Shown: piece by piece, positions 18,541 through 26,444 of the stretch
Numbering within the stretch: the stretch's first letter is position 1
How the letters are laid out: every line of letters begins with the position of its first letter
NCBI RefSeq assembly: GCF_001956045.1
Contig: NZ_MRTH01000017.1
Span: 1 to 64,000 of the forward strand
Length of the DNA stretch: 64,000 bases
Direction of reading: 5' to 3'
Source of the DNA: Paenibacillus sp. FSL H7-0331
Lineage (GTDB): Bacteria; Bacillota; Bacilli; Paenibacillales; NBRC-103111
Made by a program: the position numbers and the translations under genes
The notes under the pieces: model-generated
The model's input: only the letters and a program-made list of their open reading frames with translations
The model's database searches: none
What the model was told of the DNA's origin: nothing

Positions 18541-19062
18541 CTACTCGCCCGTACTTCCGCATTGCTTCGCCTGCACGACCTTCTTATTCGCCGTCTGCAC
18601 ATAACCCTGCACAGTTCCTTTCTTCACGCCCAGCAATTCTGCGATCTCACTCAAGGAATAGCTCATCCCATGATGAAGCTCATAGCATTCCCGCTCGCGG
18701 ACGCTCAAGCTGGCTAATACGTGTTCAATTTGCAATCTTTGTGACTCTGTAACCGCGGCAGGCTCGTCCATTACCGGATTGTGCTGCTGCATGTAGATTT
18801 GCATTTGGAACGGATCTACAAGCTTTTCCCGCTGGTAAGCGGCTCTGCGTTCAATCCCTCTGCGGTTACCCGGGCATTTGCCGGTATGCATCCATTCAAT
18901 GGCATAATTGACATCTGCGATCATTTCCGCAATTAACTGCTGCTCCTCGGGTGGATGGGCGACTTTTTTAGCCTTAAGCAATATATGATGAGTGCTGCGG
19001 TAAGCTTGTTTCAGCTCGTCTATATCTGTAAGCCATGGTTGATCAGAACTTCCTCGGTTCAT
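18541..19062 (-). CDS. xpf: Xpf-like sigma-type positive control factor
   Basis: The 173-residue protein resembles PBSX Xpf and phage positive control sigma-like factors. Residues ~45-85 carry MIADVNYAIEWMHTGKCPGNRRGIERRAAYQ, and residues ~110-160 form a sigma-70 region-4 helix-turn-helix (LSVRERECYELHHGMSYSLSEIAELLGVKKGTVQGYV). GGAGG lies 8 nt before the ATG. It is the first minus-strand gene and faces the repressor gene divergently, as in PBSX, where Xpf switches on the late operon. Here the only genes downstream are tail genes. Confidence 0.85.
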   Translation of the reverse strand: MNRGSSDQPWLTDIDELKQAYRSTHHILLKAKKVAHPPEEQQLIAEMIADVNYAIEWMHTGKCPGNRRGIERRAAYQREKLVDPFQMQIYMQQHNPVMDEPAAVTESQRLQIEHVLASLSVRERECYELHHGMSYSLSEIAELLGVKKGTVQGYVQTANKKVVQAKQCGSTGE

Positions 19063-19098
19063 TTGTATAACCTCCTGTTTTTTGTTTTATCAAACAAA

Positions 19099-19385
19099 TA
19101 CCTTTTGGTAACACTTGCTCAGTAAAAATTGATTCTTTTCTTCTTCCTGACGCTTTTACGATGATAACCCCTTGTTATCATTTACTCAAAATGTAATTAT
19201 TCACCTCTTCTCGAACACTTGTGCTATAATACTATTAAAATTACTCACTTTGGTAAAGCTGGAAAAACAGGCAAATAACCCCTATAACAATCAATTATCT
19301 GTCTTTTTAACCTTTTGGTAACAGTTTTTCGTTATTTCTCTTTACCTTTTGGAATATTTTCGGTATATTATTACCAAGAGGTAAT
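19099..19385. promoter_or_regulatory. Operator array TTACC-N4-GGTAA in the divergent control region
   Basis: Several related palindromic sites span the divergent promoters: TACCTTTTGGTAA (19099-19111), TCACTTTGGTAA (19245-19256, degenerate), AACCTTTTGGTAA (19309-19321), TTACCTTTTGGAA (19342-19354) and the perfect ATTACCAAGAGGTAAT (19370-19385). A different palindrome, TGATAAC-N5-GTTATCA, is at 19162-19180. The sites overlap the likely promoters of both the repressor and xpf, so the Xre protein probably binds here and autoregulates. Confidence 0.7.
19341..19369 (+). promoter_or_regulatory. Probable promoter of the repressor-immA operon
   Basis: TTTACC (19341-19346) and TATATT (19364-19369) are 17 bases apart. 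One operator overlaps the -35 box and another covers the start region. A counterpart on the minus strand toward xpf may use TTTACC inside the 19245-19256 site and TAGTAT 17 bases further on. Confidence 0.5.
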
Positions 19386-19403
19386 GAAGGGTAGGTTCTT
19401 ACT

Positions 19404-19844
19404 ATGAGCGAAACGCAGTTTGGCAGCTATCTGAAATCCGTCCGTGAACGCAAAAAAATCAGCATTAATCAGCTGGCACTGGATTCTGGAATTAGTAATG
19501 CTCAGATCTCCCGCATTGAAAATGGTCTGAGAGGTATCCCCAAACCGGAAACGATTCGCAAGCTCGCCGATGCCTTGAAAGTACCCTATGAGGAAATGAT
19601 GAGTCAGGCCGGTCATATGCCGGAGGAGCGGTTGAACGAAATCCCAGAATGGGCTACTTCGAGAGACAAGCGGGATTTCAAAAAAATGCTGGAGGAAGAT
19701 GGCGAGGTCATGTTTGACGGTATGCCGATCAATGATGCGGACAGGCAGCGTATTATGGACGTTTTGACCGGCTTTTTCTGGGAAGCCAAGCAGATGAACA
19801 AACGCACCAAACCAAAGAACTCCGATACCACACCCAAGCCGTGA
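19404..19844 (+). CDS. Xre-family repressor of the tail locus
   Basis: The 146-residue protein has an N-terminal HTH_3 domain (residues ~8-62: LKSVRERKKISINQLALDSGISNAQISRIENG). The C-terminus (residues ~100-130, INDADRQRIMDVLTGFFWEAK) is typical of Xre proteins paired with ImmA peptidases. AAGGGTAGG precedes the ATG. It is divergent from xpf across an operator array, so it is the likely repressor holding the tail operon off. It resembles PBSX Xre and ICEBs1 ImmR in arrangement. Confidence 0.85.
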   Translation: MSETQFGSYLKSVRERKKISINQLALDSGISNAQISRIENGLRGIPKPETIRKLADALKVPYEEMMSQAGHMPEERLNEIPEWATSRDKRDFKKMLEEDGEVMFDGMPINDADRQRIMDVLTGFFWEAKQMNKRTKPKNSDTTPKP

Positions 19845-19894
19845 ACATCACAGGTCGTAACTGCCTTACTAATTGAATTAGCCGGGTGATGATA

Positions 19895-20302
19895 ATGGAA
19901 AATACCGTATCCAAGCTTATACAACGACATAAAACGAACTGCCCCTTTACGATTGCCCGTGCGATGGGGATCCAAGTGAGATTCCATGACCTGGGGACGA
20001 ATACAAGAGGCATCTATTATCGCAAGCTCAAACGACGGTTTATCGTCATTCATAATCAGCTTTCTTCAGAATGGCAGCGATTCGTCTGTGCCCACGAGCT
20101 TGGACATGATCGACTTCATCAGGGCATTAGCCGTTTTTTTCTGGAGGAGCATTCATTTTTTAATCCGGGTAAATTTGAAATGCAGGCTAACCGCTTCGCC
20201 GTTAAATTACTTGTATTCAACAGCGAATTTCATCAGGAAGAAACGATTGAACAATTTTGTACGCGCCATGGCATTCCCGAGGAGATGCACAGATTTTTCT
20301 AA
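19895..20302 (+). CDS. immA: ImmA/IrrE-type metallopeptidase
   Basis: The 135-residue protein has the zinc motif HELGH at residues 67-71 and the downstream Glu (FEMQANRFA, residue ~95) of ImmA/IrrE peptidases. It is downstream of and co-directional with the Xre repressor, the arrangement in which ImmA cleaves the repressor on induction (ICEBs1) and in which PBSX carries XkdA. I chose ATG 19895 because GGGTGA lies 5 nt upstream; GTG 19886 and ATG 19889 are in frame but overlap that site. The stop overlaps the convergent neighbour by 4 bases. Confidence 0.88.
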   Translation: MENTVSKLIQRHKTNCPFTIARAMGIQVRFHDLGTNTRGIYYRKLKRRFIVIHNQLSSEWQRFVCAHELGHDRLHQGISRFFLEEHSFFNPGKFEMQANRFAVKLLVFNSEFHQEETIEQFCTRHGIPEEMHRFF

Positions 20303-20871
20303 AACCGTTTGTGATTGAACAAGTCATCCTGGTTCCCCAATTTCTGTGCAGCCTCCTCATACACTTTCACAATTCCGCGAACTTTATCAAACTCCTCATC
20401 ATTGGGACCAAGGCCGTCCATGAACATACGTTTTAGGATTTCACGAAAATAAGTGACGCGACTTACCACAAGTTTCTTCTCCTGCTCAATAACCTCTTCA
20501 ATCGAATTCCCTTGAATAAAAGCATCCATGTCGTCCATATTGTCCTTATGATCTGCAGGCTCGGGTTGATCCTCGATTCTGCCGCGGAGTGGAATTTGTT
20601 GTTCAGACTGCTGCCCCAGATCCATCGAGGCATGAATATTCGACAACAAAATTCTTTCCTTGGCCAACATAACCAAAAAGGTTTTATTCGTGAACATATC
20701 GGCTATGACCAGTCGGCTCATTTCCTTGTTACCGAGCAGTATTCCTTCAAAAGGATGAAGAATCCAGACCTCATCACTTAAGTAAAGATTAAAAGTGAAC
20801 CATTCGCCACCAAATAAATACCGTAGATTAATGGAAGATTCGTTAATAATTTCGAACTCAAACTCTAGCAT
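20299..20871 (-). CDS. Conserved-type hypothetical protein, 190 residues
   Basis: I do not recognise the family. The N-terminal ~90 residues are beta-rich with aromatic residues (FGGEWFTFNLYLSDEVWILHPFEGILLG). An acidic linker (~100-125) and a helical C-terminus follow. No signal peptide or membrane segment is present. GGAGG lies 6 nt before the ATG. It converges on immA and may belong to the tail locus (immunity or regulation) or be the first flanking host gene. Confidence 0.6.
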   Translation of the reverse strand: MLEFEFEIINESSINLRYLFGGEWFTFNLYLSDEVWILHPFEGILLGNKEMSRLVIADMFTNKTFLVMLAKERILLSNIHASMDLGQQSEQQIPLRGRIEDQPEPADHKDNMDDMDAFIQGNSIEEVIEQEKKLVVSRVTYFREILKRMFMDGLGPNDEEFDKVRGIVKVYEEAAQKLGNQDDLFNHKRF

Positions 20872-20965
20872 ATGCAGCCTCCGATCTTTAGATACTATTT
20901 ACATAGTACCAGATTCATAGGCATTGGCAAACATCACCTTCACTGACAATAATCGTCCGTAATCC

Positions 20966-21067
20966 TCATATCTCATCGTTCAATGACGCTATATACCGTG
21001 CCCGCTCCATGCTGGCTAACACAATCAGCGTAATAACCGTCCCAAGTGCCGTCAACATATCAAGCAT
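20966..21067 (-). CDS. 33-residue membrane micropeptide
   Basis: The ATG at 21067 is preceded by GAGGTG with 5-nt spacing. The product has one hydrophobic helix (MLTALGTVITLIVLASM) and a charged tail ending SLNDEI. Size and layout recall holin-like or toxin-like micropeptides, but nothing identifies it. It lies beside the immunity genes of the tail locus and upstream of the 190-residue gene on the same strand. Confidence 0.45.
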   Translation of the reverse strand: MLDMLTALGTVITLIVLASMERARYIASLNDEI

Positions 21068-21260
21068 AGGAACACCTCAATTTCCTTTTAATGTGATTCC
21101 TGATCATACCTAACCTTATGCTCAACCGACTTGCCCATATTCCATTCATTGTATGCGGCTGCAACCCGTTTGTTACACAAGCAGGTCGAATGAACCATGC
21201 AAAGGCTCGCTGCCATAACGGTAAGAATAGCTTTGGCCTTCAAGCTACGTACAACGACAA

Positions 21261-21287
21261 AAACCGGGAGCTGAGCGCTCCCGGTTT
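21261..21287 (-). terminator. Rho-independent terminator of xpaC-telA
   Basis: Minus strand: an 11-bp perfect GC-rich stem (21287-21277 with 21271-21261, 5-nt loop), with the T-run formed by the end of the stem and the bases after it. It lies 38 bases beyond the telA stop. Confidence 0.85.
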
Positions 21288-21324
21288 CGATATGGATTCT
21301 ATGCTTTCACAGCCCTGCCTCTGC

Positions 21325-22434
21325 CTATTCCAAAAAACTCGACAAAGACTGGTTCTGCTGCTGATTTTGGATCGAAGCTTGTCCACCAGGGGTAATACCG
21401 AGACGTTGATTCAATGTTTTGTTGATCTCCGTCATTTTGGTCGTATGCTCGGTCGCGGTTTGAATGATGCTGCGGTTGGATTGCTCATACAAATCCATCG
21501 CGGTGAACAAATCGCCAATCGCCTGATTAATCACATCGATTTGCAGCGCTGGCTTGCCCAGTAGATCATTCGTTTTCTGCGTCGTTTCCTTCAGCTGCCT
21601 TGAATTTTCAGCGAACATCGTCTCCAGCGTCCGGTTTGCGGAATTGACCGCATCGATCGTATCGAGCTGATCCTGAAGTGCCATGGAGATCATCGCAGAT
21701 ACGGTAATCAAATGCTGGGTTTTGTGAATCGTGCTGTCTACCGCATCAATCAGCTTATCATTATTGTCATTAATAATATCCGTGCCTGCAATGGCCTGCT
21801 GGTACAGCAAAATCATTTCGGTAAACGATTGGATACGGGTTACGACCTTGCGCAGACCACGTTCCAGATGGGTTTTTCGATTCGCATTTTCCGGCTTGCT
21901 GATCTCCTGCTCAAACAATTCCTTCAGTTTATTGCCCATTGCAATTCGCGCCTGAACATTGTAAACCTCTTGAATCGCGGTACGCTTCAAATTTTTCATA
22001 TACACAATGTTTTCCTGCAAAGTATCCTTGCCATTGCGCAGTGATTGGACAATCGCCGCGACATTCGTATTCACGGATTGATATTTATAAACAAAATTTT
22101 TCATAGGTGTTTTTTTCAGCAGCTTATCAAAAAATCCGACCTGCTTGCTTTTATTCAGCGCATCGATCTCACCGCGGAGCTTAAGTATGTTATTGGAAAC
22201 CTCAGCCCGCTTGCCGGACATCAGCTCATTCACCGGACGTTCAAGCATCGCGAGCGACTGTCCTGCCTTTTCCATCGTTCTTTGACCCATATTACCGATT
22301 TCATCCATCAGGCTGTCCAGATCTAACGTATCGGTAGTGGATACTTTTTGAATCAGCTGCTTTGCTTCCTGCTCTACCTTGTTCACATCCTCCTGTTTAA
22401 GAAGAACAAGCTCCGTCAATGGTTGTGTTGACAA
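21325..22434 (-). CDS. telA: TelA/YaaN toxic-anion resistance family protein
   Basis: The 369-residue, almost entirely helical cytoplasmic protein matches TelA (KlaA/YaaN): segments GFFDKLLKKTPMKNFVYKYQSV, IAMGNKLKELFEQEI and LLYQQAIAGTDIINDNNDKLIDAV are family hallmarks. The start is TTG at 22434 with AAAGGAG upstream; no in-frame ATG fits. It is paired with xpaC exactly as yaaN is with xpaC in Bacillus subtilis. The family is linked to tellurite and cell-wall-active compound resistance, with no defined mechanism. Its placement next to the ter operon supports a shared stress role. Confidence 0.92.
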   Translation of the reverse strand: MSTQPLTELVLLKQEDVNKVEQEAKQLIQKVSTTDTLDLDSLMDEIGNMGQRTMEKAGQSLAMLERPVNELMSGKRAEVSNNILKLRGEIDALNKSKQVGFFDKLLKKTPMKNFVYKYQSVNTNVAAIVQSLRNGKDTLQENIVYMKNLKRTAIQEVYNVQARIAMGNKLKELFEQEISKPENANRKTHLERGLRKVVTRIQSFTEMILLYQQAIAGTDIINDNNDKLIDAVDSTIHKTQHLITVSAMISMALQDQLDTIDAVNSANRTLETMFAENSRQLKETTQKTNDLLGKPALQIDVINQAIGDLFTAMDLYEQSNRSIIQTATEHTTKMTEINKTLNQRLGITPGGQASIQNQQQNQSLSSFLE

Positions 22435-22455
22435 ACATCTCAGCTCCTTTAAAGG

Positions 22456-23094
22456 TTAGTTTTGTACGTTGTAGCGTTCATGAATGAGATCAATTTTGGT
22501 TTGCAGATCAATTAAATCCCTATGTTCAATAGATTCCACATAAAAGGAAATTTTAGAATTAATATCTTTGAGTCCTGTTAGCAGCAGCCGACGGTTTTGT
22601 CGTTTGGCTTCCCCACTCAGCTTCAAAAAGGGATTAACCGCACCATTCAAATCCTTGAACACCAGCCGATGAATATTATGATTGATGTTTCCATCATTCA
22701 GCTCCTGAAGCTGCGGAATGACCCGCTGAAGCCGTGTTAAGAGAGAAAGTGTTTTCTCCACAATTTCATTATCGAGATTATCCTTCTGCCCTTCGGATAT
22801 CAGCATATCTTCAAGCACACCAATATACTCAAGAACGGGCCCCCATACCGGATCCTTAGCTACTGTATCCTGGAGATCGGACGGCAAAGGTGTTGAAGCT
22901 TGTGATGGTGCTATAGGCTCGGCAAAAGGCTTTGCACCCTGCATCGGATGCTTCGGTTTGTAGAAAATAAGTGCCAATGACGATAAACCTGCCGGAATCA
23001 GAAGCGCGACATAAACGGGGACAAATAAGGTAGCCAGCAAACCAATCAAGTAACCTGCGACAATGAACACAGTAAACAGCTTGAGACGTGACAT
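22456..23094 (-). CDS. xpaC: XpaC family membrane protein
   Basis: The 212-residue protein has two N-terminal hydrophobic segments (residues ~5-25 and 27-45), a Pro-rich linker and a helical cytoplasmic domain ending HRDLIDLQTKIDLIHERY. It matches XpaC, named for 5-bromo-4-chloroindolyl phosphate hydrolysis. AGGAGGTG precedes the ATG by ~10 nt. It is co-transcribed with telA (21-base gap). The upstream region carries a triple hairpin repeat. Confidence 0.88.
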   Translation of the reverse strand: MSRLKLFTVFIVAGYLIGLLATLFVPVYVALLIPAGLSSLALIFYKPKHPMQGAKPFAEPIAPSQASTPLPSDLQDTVAKDPVWGPVLEYIGVLEDMLISEGQKDNLDNEIVEKTLSLLTRLQRVIPQLQELNDGNINHNIHRLVFKDLNGAVNPFLKLSGEAKRQNRRLLLTGLKDINSKISFYVESIEHRDLIDLQTKIDLIHERYNVQN

Positions 23095-23114
23095 ACGCTT
23101 CTTTCACCTCCTAA

Positions 23115-23234
23115 GAGTTTTGCTTTAGCAAAACTGACTTCGTAAGCATTTGTTGAGTTTTGCTTTTGCAAAACTGACTTCGTAAGCATTCACTGAGTTT
23201 TGCTTAAGCAAAACTAACTTCGTAAGCATTTGCT
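23115..23234. repeat. Three tandem 40-bp hairpin units (locus A)
   Basis: Units start at 23115, 23155 and 23195. Each begins with the palindrome AGTTTTGC-N4-GCAAAACT (loops TTTA, TTTT, TTAA) followed by a conserved tail containing ACTTCGTAAGCATT. The array lies in the probable 5' leader of xpaC-telA. A related array is at 49793-49910. Confidence 0.9.
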
Positions 23235-23386
23235 TTTCTATATAACCATCATATCACAAAATCGCCGCAGGCTAAATTAGTGTACCGTGATATCCTCTTT
23301 TTACAGGCAGTCCAAATATCTCCACACAACAAAAAGCTTCTTGTCGAAGCCTGTTCGATAAAGTTACACTTTCCTTACATTGTAAA

Positions 23387-23412
23387 AACAGCCCCCTTCA
23401 CAGGGAGCTGTT
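23387..23412 (-). terminator. Terminator of the ter operon
   Basis: Minus strand: a 10-bp stem (23412-23403 with 23396-23387, one G-U pair) whose 3' arm runs into TTTTT. It lies directly after the ATP-grasp gene. Confidence 0.8.
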
Positions 23413-23419
23413 CCAATAA

Positions 23420-24472
23420 TTATATAGACTTTTCCAGTTCCGGCTGTGCAGCTTCACTTGTCATTAGCACGATTGGCTGCTCAACATAGCTCGCTGTAAT
23501 TCCCAACTGCGGGACTGGAATGGCAACAGCCTCGCCCAGCACCGCTTTAACGGCCAAATAAGGAATATTGACTCCAGACAAGCACGTAATGTACAGTCCA
23601 CCGGACATTCTTGGGTTAATCTCGAGCAATTTGGGAATACCATTATTGTATTTCACCTGAATGTTATATACATAAGGTATCCGATATTCCGCGGCGAATC
23701 GTCTTGAGATTTCAAGCAGCTCCGGCACATCCTCCAATAAGTAGAGACGTCCAGCCTCCTTGCGGCGTGGTATGGCAGCTTGCAGTTCACCGTCTGCTGA
23801 AGCCAGACAATCAATACTGTATTCGTTGCCCTCCAGCAGCTCCATCACCATTATATCCTCAAAGGTCTCCTGGGAGGAAAAGGCTTCATAAGCCTGCTCG
23901 AAGGTGATATTTAAATTCACCCATCCATACAGCTCCTCCAGCCGATTCTGCTCCTCTACGATGATCCGAAAGCCCATACCGCCTTCTGCATTTGTTGGTT
24001 TGAAGCATACCTTCAGCCCTTTGGAAGTTAAGCTTTCATAAGCTTCCTTAAAGGCCACAGCCGTATTAACGACATAATACTCGGGAATCTCCACGATCTG
24101 TTTACCACGTACGGATTCATAAAATAAATCCTTTTCCATCAGATTCTCCATCAACTCGGTATCGCGGCAAAGCATGACCTTGGTGCCAATTTGATCAAAC
24201 AGATCCACATACTTGGCGATTTCCAGCATCTTCAACCGAGGTATGAATACATCGATTCGATGGCGCTTGCAGAAGGACAAGCAAAACTCCACATATTCAA
24301 ACCCTTCCAGTTCTGGCTCCGTTTCTGCATGATCGCAAGCCTGTAAGGACATATGCTGAATATTGGGATGCGTCCCATACAATTCGAATCGTTCACCATA
24401 AGTGTTGTTACGGATCATATTCATATAATGATAAGCTACTGAAAACCAGCGATTAAACCAAATCCGCTTCAT
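23420..24472 (-). CDS. ATP-grasp enzyme of the Ter-associated biosynthetic module
   Basis: The 350-residue protein has an ATP-grasp fold: the nucleotide-binding strand GLKVCFKPTNAEGGMGFRIIV (residues ~155-175), the VMELLEGNEYSIDCLA segment, and the metal-binding LEINPRMSGGLY near residue 290. ATP-grasp enzymes join a carboxylate to an amine or thiol; the substrate here is unknown. It is the last gene of the operon and its ATG overlaps the HAD stop (ATGA). Such ATP-grasp, HAD, PRTase and aldolase sets accompany ter genes and are proposed to make a nucleoside-like metabolite. Confidence 0.85.
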   Translation of the reverse strand: MKRIWFNRWFSVAYHYMNMIRNNTYGERFELYGTHPNIQHMSLQACDHAETEPELEGFEYVEFCLSFCKRHRIDVFIPRLKMLEIAKYVDLFDQIGTKVMLCRDTELMENLMEKDLFYESVRGKQIVEIPEYYVVNTAVAFKEAYESLTSKGLKVCFKPTNAEGGMGFRIIVEEQNRLEELYGWVNLNITFEQAYEAFSSQETFEDIMVMELLEGNEYSIDCLASADGELQAAIPRRKEAGRLYLLEDVPELLEISRRFAAEYRIPYVYNIQVKYNNGIPKLLEINPRMSGGLYITCLSGVNIPYLAVKAVLGEAVAIPVPQLGITASYVEQPIVLMTSEAAQPELEKSI

Positions 24473-25305
24473 ACTACGCCTTCTTTCTTCTCATAGATGG
24501 TTCCGTTCCTGTATGAGTGCCGTTCCAATACTTGCTCCAAAAGCTCTTCAGAGGCATAAATTCCTGGAAGCTGAGTGTACGTGATATGCGGATGCTTCGG
24601 ATAATGCTTGAATAATTCTCCATGTCTCGGTGCTATGGCTTCATCTGCCGCTAGCAGCAGACTTTCATCCAATAAAGAATCGCCCGCGGCTATAACGTGT
24701 GAGGCTCCCAGCCTCTCCTTGAGATGAAGCATCGCAGCGCCTTTGCTTAATGCAGCGGGTACCAGATATATTTTCCTGCCCTGGATCGACAGATTCCAGC
24801 CCAGCTCTGCGATGACCGCTCGAAAATCATCAAGCTCTGGCTGCGGAATCTTGTCCCGCACGATGACTAGCGAATAAAACAGATCATCGGCGTATTTTTC
24901 TGTCAGCACCCACTCCGTGGTTGCGATCCGATCCCAATGTTGTTTAATATCTGCAGCCGATGCACTGGAACGGGCAACTGCCGCGGTTACCGTTTGCTTC
25001 CAATGCTCATCAGCTTGCCCATTGACCAGAATCGTTCCACCATTGCTCGTAATTGCATAGTTCGGCCTTACCGTGTCCTTGAATACAAAAATACGTTCAT
25101 ACTGCACCACAGTCCGTGTCGTAACCGGAATAAACTGCATGCTCGCTGTTACTTCGGTTAGCAATTGTATGGCACGCTTTGTCATAAAGGAAATATATCT
25201 TTCCTCATACAGCTCAATAGGAACGGTCTGCTCCTGCGGCTTCAACGGCCCCATCGAGGCTTCCGAATAAATCAGGGTTTGATCCAAATCACTGGCAAAT
25301 ATCAC
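24469..25305 (-). CDS. HAD-superfamily phosphatase of the Ter module
   Basis: The 278-residue protein has motif I ASDLDQTLIYSE at the N-terminus (nucleophile Asp6), TSNGGTILVNG, the motif III Lys in LSKGAAMLHL, and motif IV GDSLLDESLLLAADEAI. This is the Cof-type HAD arrangement. It starts with GTG, overlapping the upstream stop as GTGA, after AGGGGAGG. It presumably dephosphorylates an intermediate of the Ter-associated pathway; the substrate is unknown. Confidence 0.85.
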   Translation of the reverse strand: MIFASDLDQTLIYSEASMGPLKPQEQTVPIELYEERYISFMTKRAIQLLTEVTASMQFIPVTTRTVVQYERIFVFKDTVRPNYAITSNGGTILVNGQADEHWKQTVTAAVARSSASAADIKQHWDRIATTEWVLTEKYADDLFYSLVIVRDKIPQPELDDFRAVIAELGWNLSIQGRKIYLVPAALSKGAAMLHLKERLGASHVIAAGDSLLDESLLLAADEAIAPRHGELFKHYPKHPHITYTQLPGIYASEELLEQVLERHSYRNGTIYEKKEGVV

Positions 25306-26444
25306 GCTTCGACCTCCCCTTTGCGTAATGGCTTAATAATCCCGCAGCATGAATAAGTAAGATTCGGATACACTTCAACTGACACATCTCGATCCTCAGC
25401 CAACAGCAAAATGTGCCGGAGATTCGGATTGTCCAATCGGTCTACGAGAATTTTCCAAGGCACTCTACGCAGTAAGACACGGGTCGTCTCGCCTACTCCA
25501 GGTTTAACCAGATTCACATCATCAATGCCATAATCCTGTTGAATTCGCTTAATATCCTGGATTCCTTTCCACGTCGCTTCCGTTTGCTCTGGATGAAGCT
25601 CGAAGAACGAGGCTGTTTCCTTGGCAGTGGCTTCAATACGATTGAAGTAGCTGGATACCTTATCAATGAACAGATTGGATAAATCCTTGGACAGCCACTC
25701 CTTATAAAACTTCGCTCCGTGGAAATCATTCGGACCAATCAGATCATCCCGTAGTACCGTTCTGCTCATTAATCCGGATACGGTCGAGTTCAGACAAGCA
25801 CTCGGTATCAAGAAATCTTCACGGGTACCGAAGGTTTCCGAGCAATAACCCGGGTCCGCGAGCACTGCGAGATCATCATTCAAGATGACACCATACTTAT
25901 CCTTCATATGTGCGCAGGCATCGACCAGTACCTTGCGAATTGCGCCCTTCCCTGTCCACCCATCAACAAACTGGATCTCATAGTCAGGATGCTTGTACAG
26001 CATATATCGAATCGCATTTTCATCAATACCTTTACCACGAATAATCGAAATACTGTAATGAGGCATATCGATATGATGCACCTCTTGAATATACCGCTTG
26101 ATTAAGATTCCGATTGGAGTGCCCGCACGCGCCAAAGAAGCCAACACCGTATGCTTGCCGCGCTTTCTAAGGATCAATTCAGCAACGACACCTGCCGCGG
26201 TCGCTACCTTCTCAGCAGACTCTTCAAGCGTATCGTGGAACAGCTGGATGTAATCATCTGTAGGCTGGTACTCCACTGGCAGCATTTCCGAGTAATGCAC
26301 ACCAGACTGAATCGCCTCTTCACGATCCTCGGTCCCTCTTTCAAGCGTAATGTCGCTTAAATCCTTTAACAGAAACTGCACATCCGTTGGGCTGTAGCTG
26401 CCAACTGCCGACGGAGCTTGAATCTCCTTGGAAAATAACTTCAT
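25302..26444 (-). CDS. StiP-family protein (PRTase_1-like with PELOTA-type domain)
   Basis: The 380-residue protein matches the family annotated as cysteine protease StiP, reinterpreted as a phosphoribosyltransferase-like domain in Ter systems. The core VLASLARAGTPIGILIKRY (residues ~100-118), the ..DENAIRYML and VDGWTGKGAIRKVL segments (~155-190) and a C-terminal region with TRVLLRRVPWKILVDR..LRHILLLAEDRDV resembling a PELOTA-type RNA-binding fold are visible. It overlaps both neighbours by 4 bases (ATGA, GTGA), so strict translational coupling is expected. Confidence 0.82.
   Translation of the reverse strand: MKLFSKEIQAPSAVGSYSPTDVQFLLKDLSDITLERGTEDREEAIQSGVHYSEMLPVEYQPTDDYIQLFHDTLEESAEKVATAAGVVAELILRKRGKHTVLASLARAGTPIGILIKRYIQEVHHIDMPHYSISIIRGKGIDENAIRYMLYKHPDYEIQFVDGWTGKGAIRKVLVDACAHMKDKYGVILNDDLAVLADPGYCSETFGTREDFLIPSACLNSTVSGLMSRTVLRDDLIGPNDFHGAKFYKEWLSKDLSNLFIDKVSSYFNRIEATAKETASFFELHPEQTEATWKGIQDIKRIQQDYGIDDVNLVKPGVGETTRVLLRRVPWKILVDRLDNPNLRHILLLAEDRDVSVEVYPNLTYSCCGIIKPLRKGEVEA

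Noticed and set aside
23115..23234. Possible CRISPR array
   Set aside because: The units abut without spacers, each is a hairpin with its own loop, and no cas gene is nearby.
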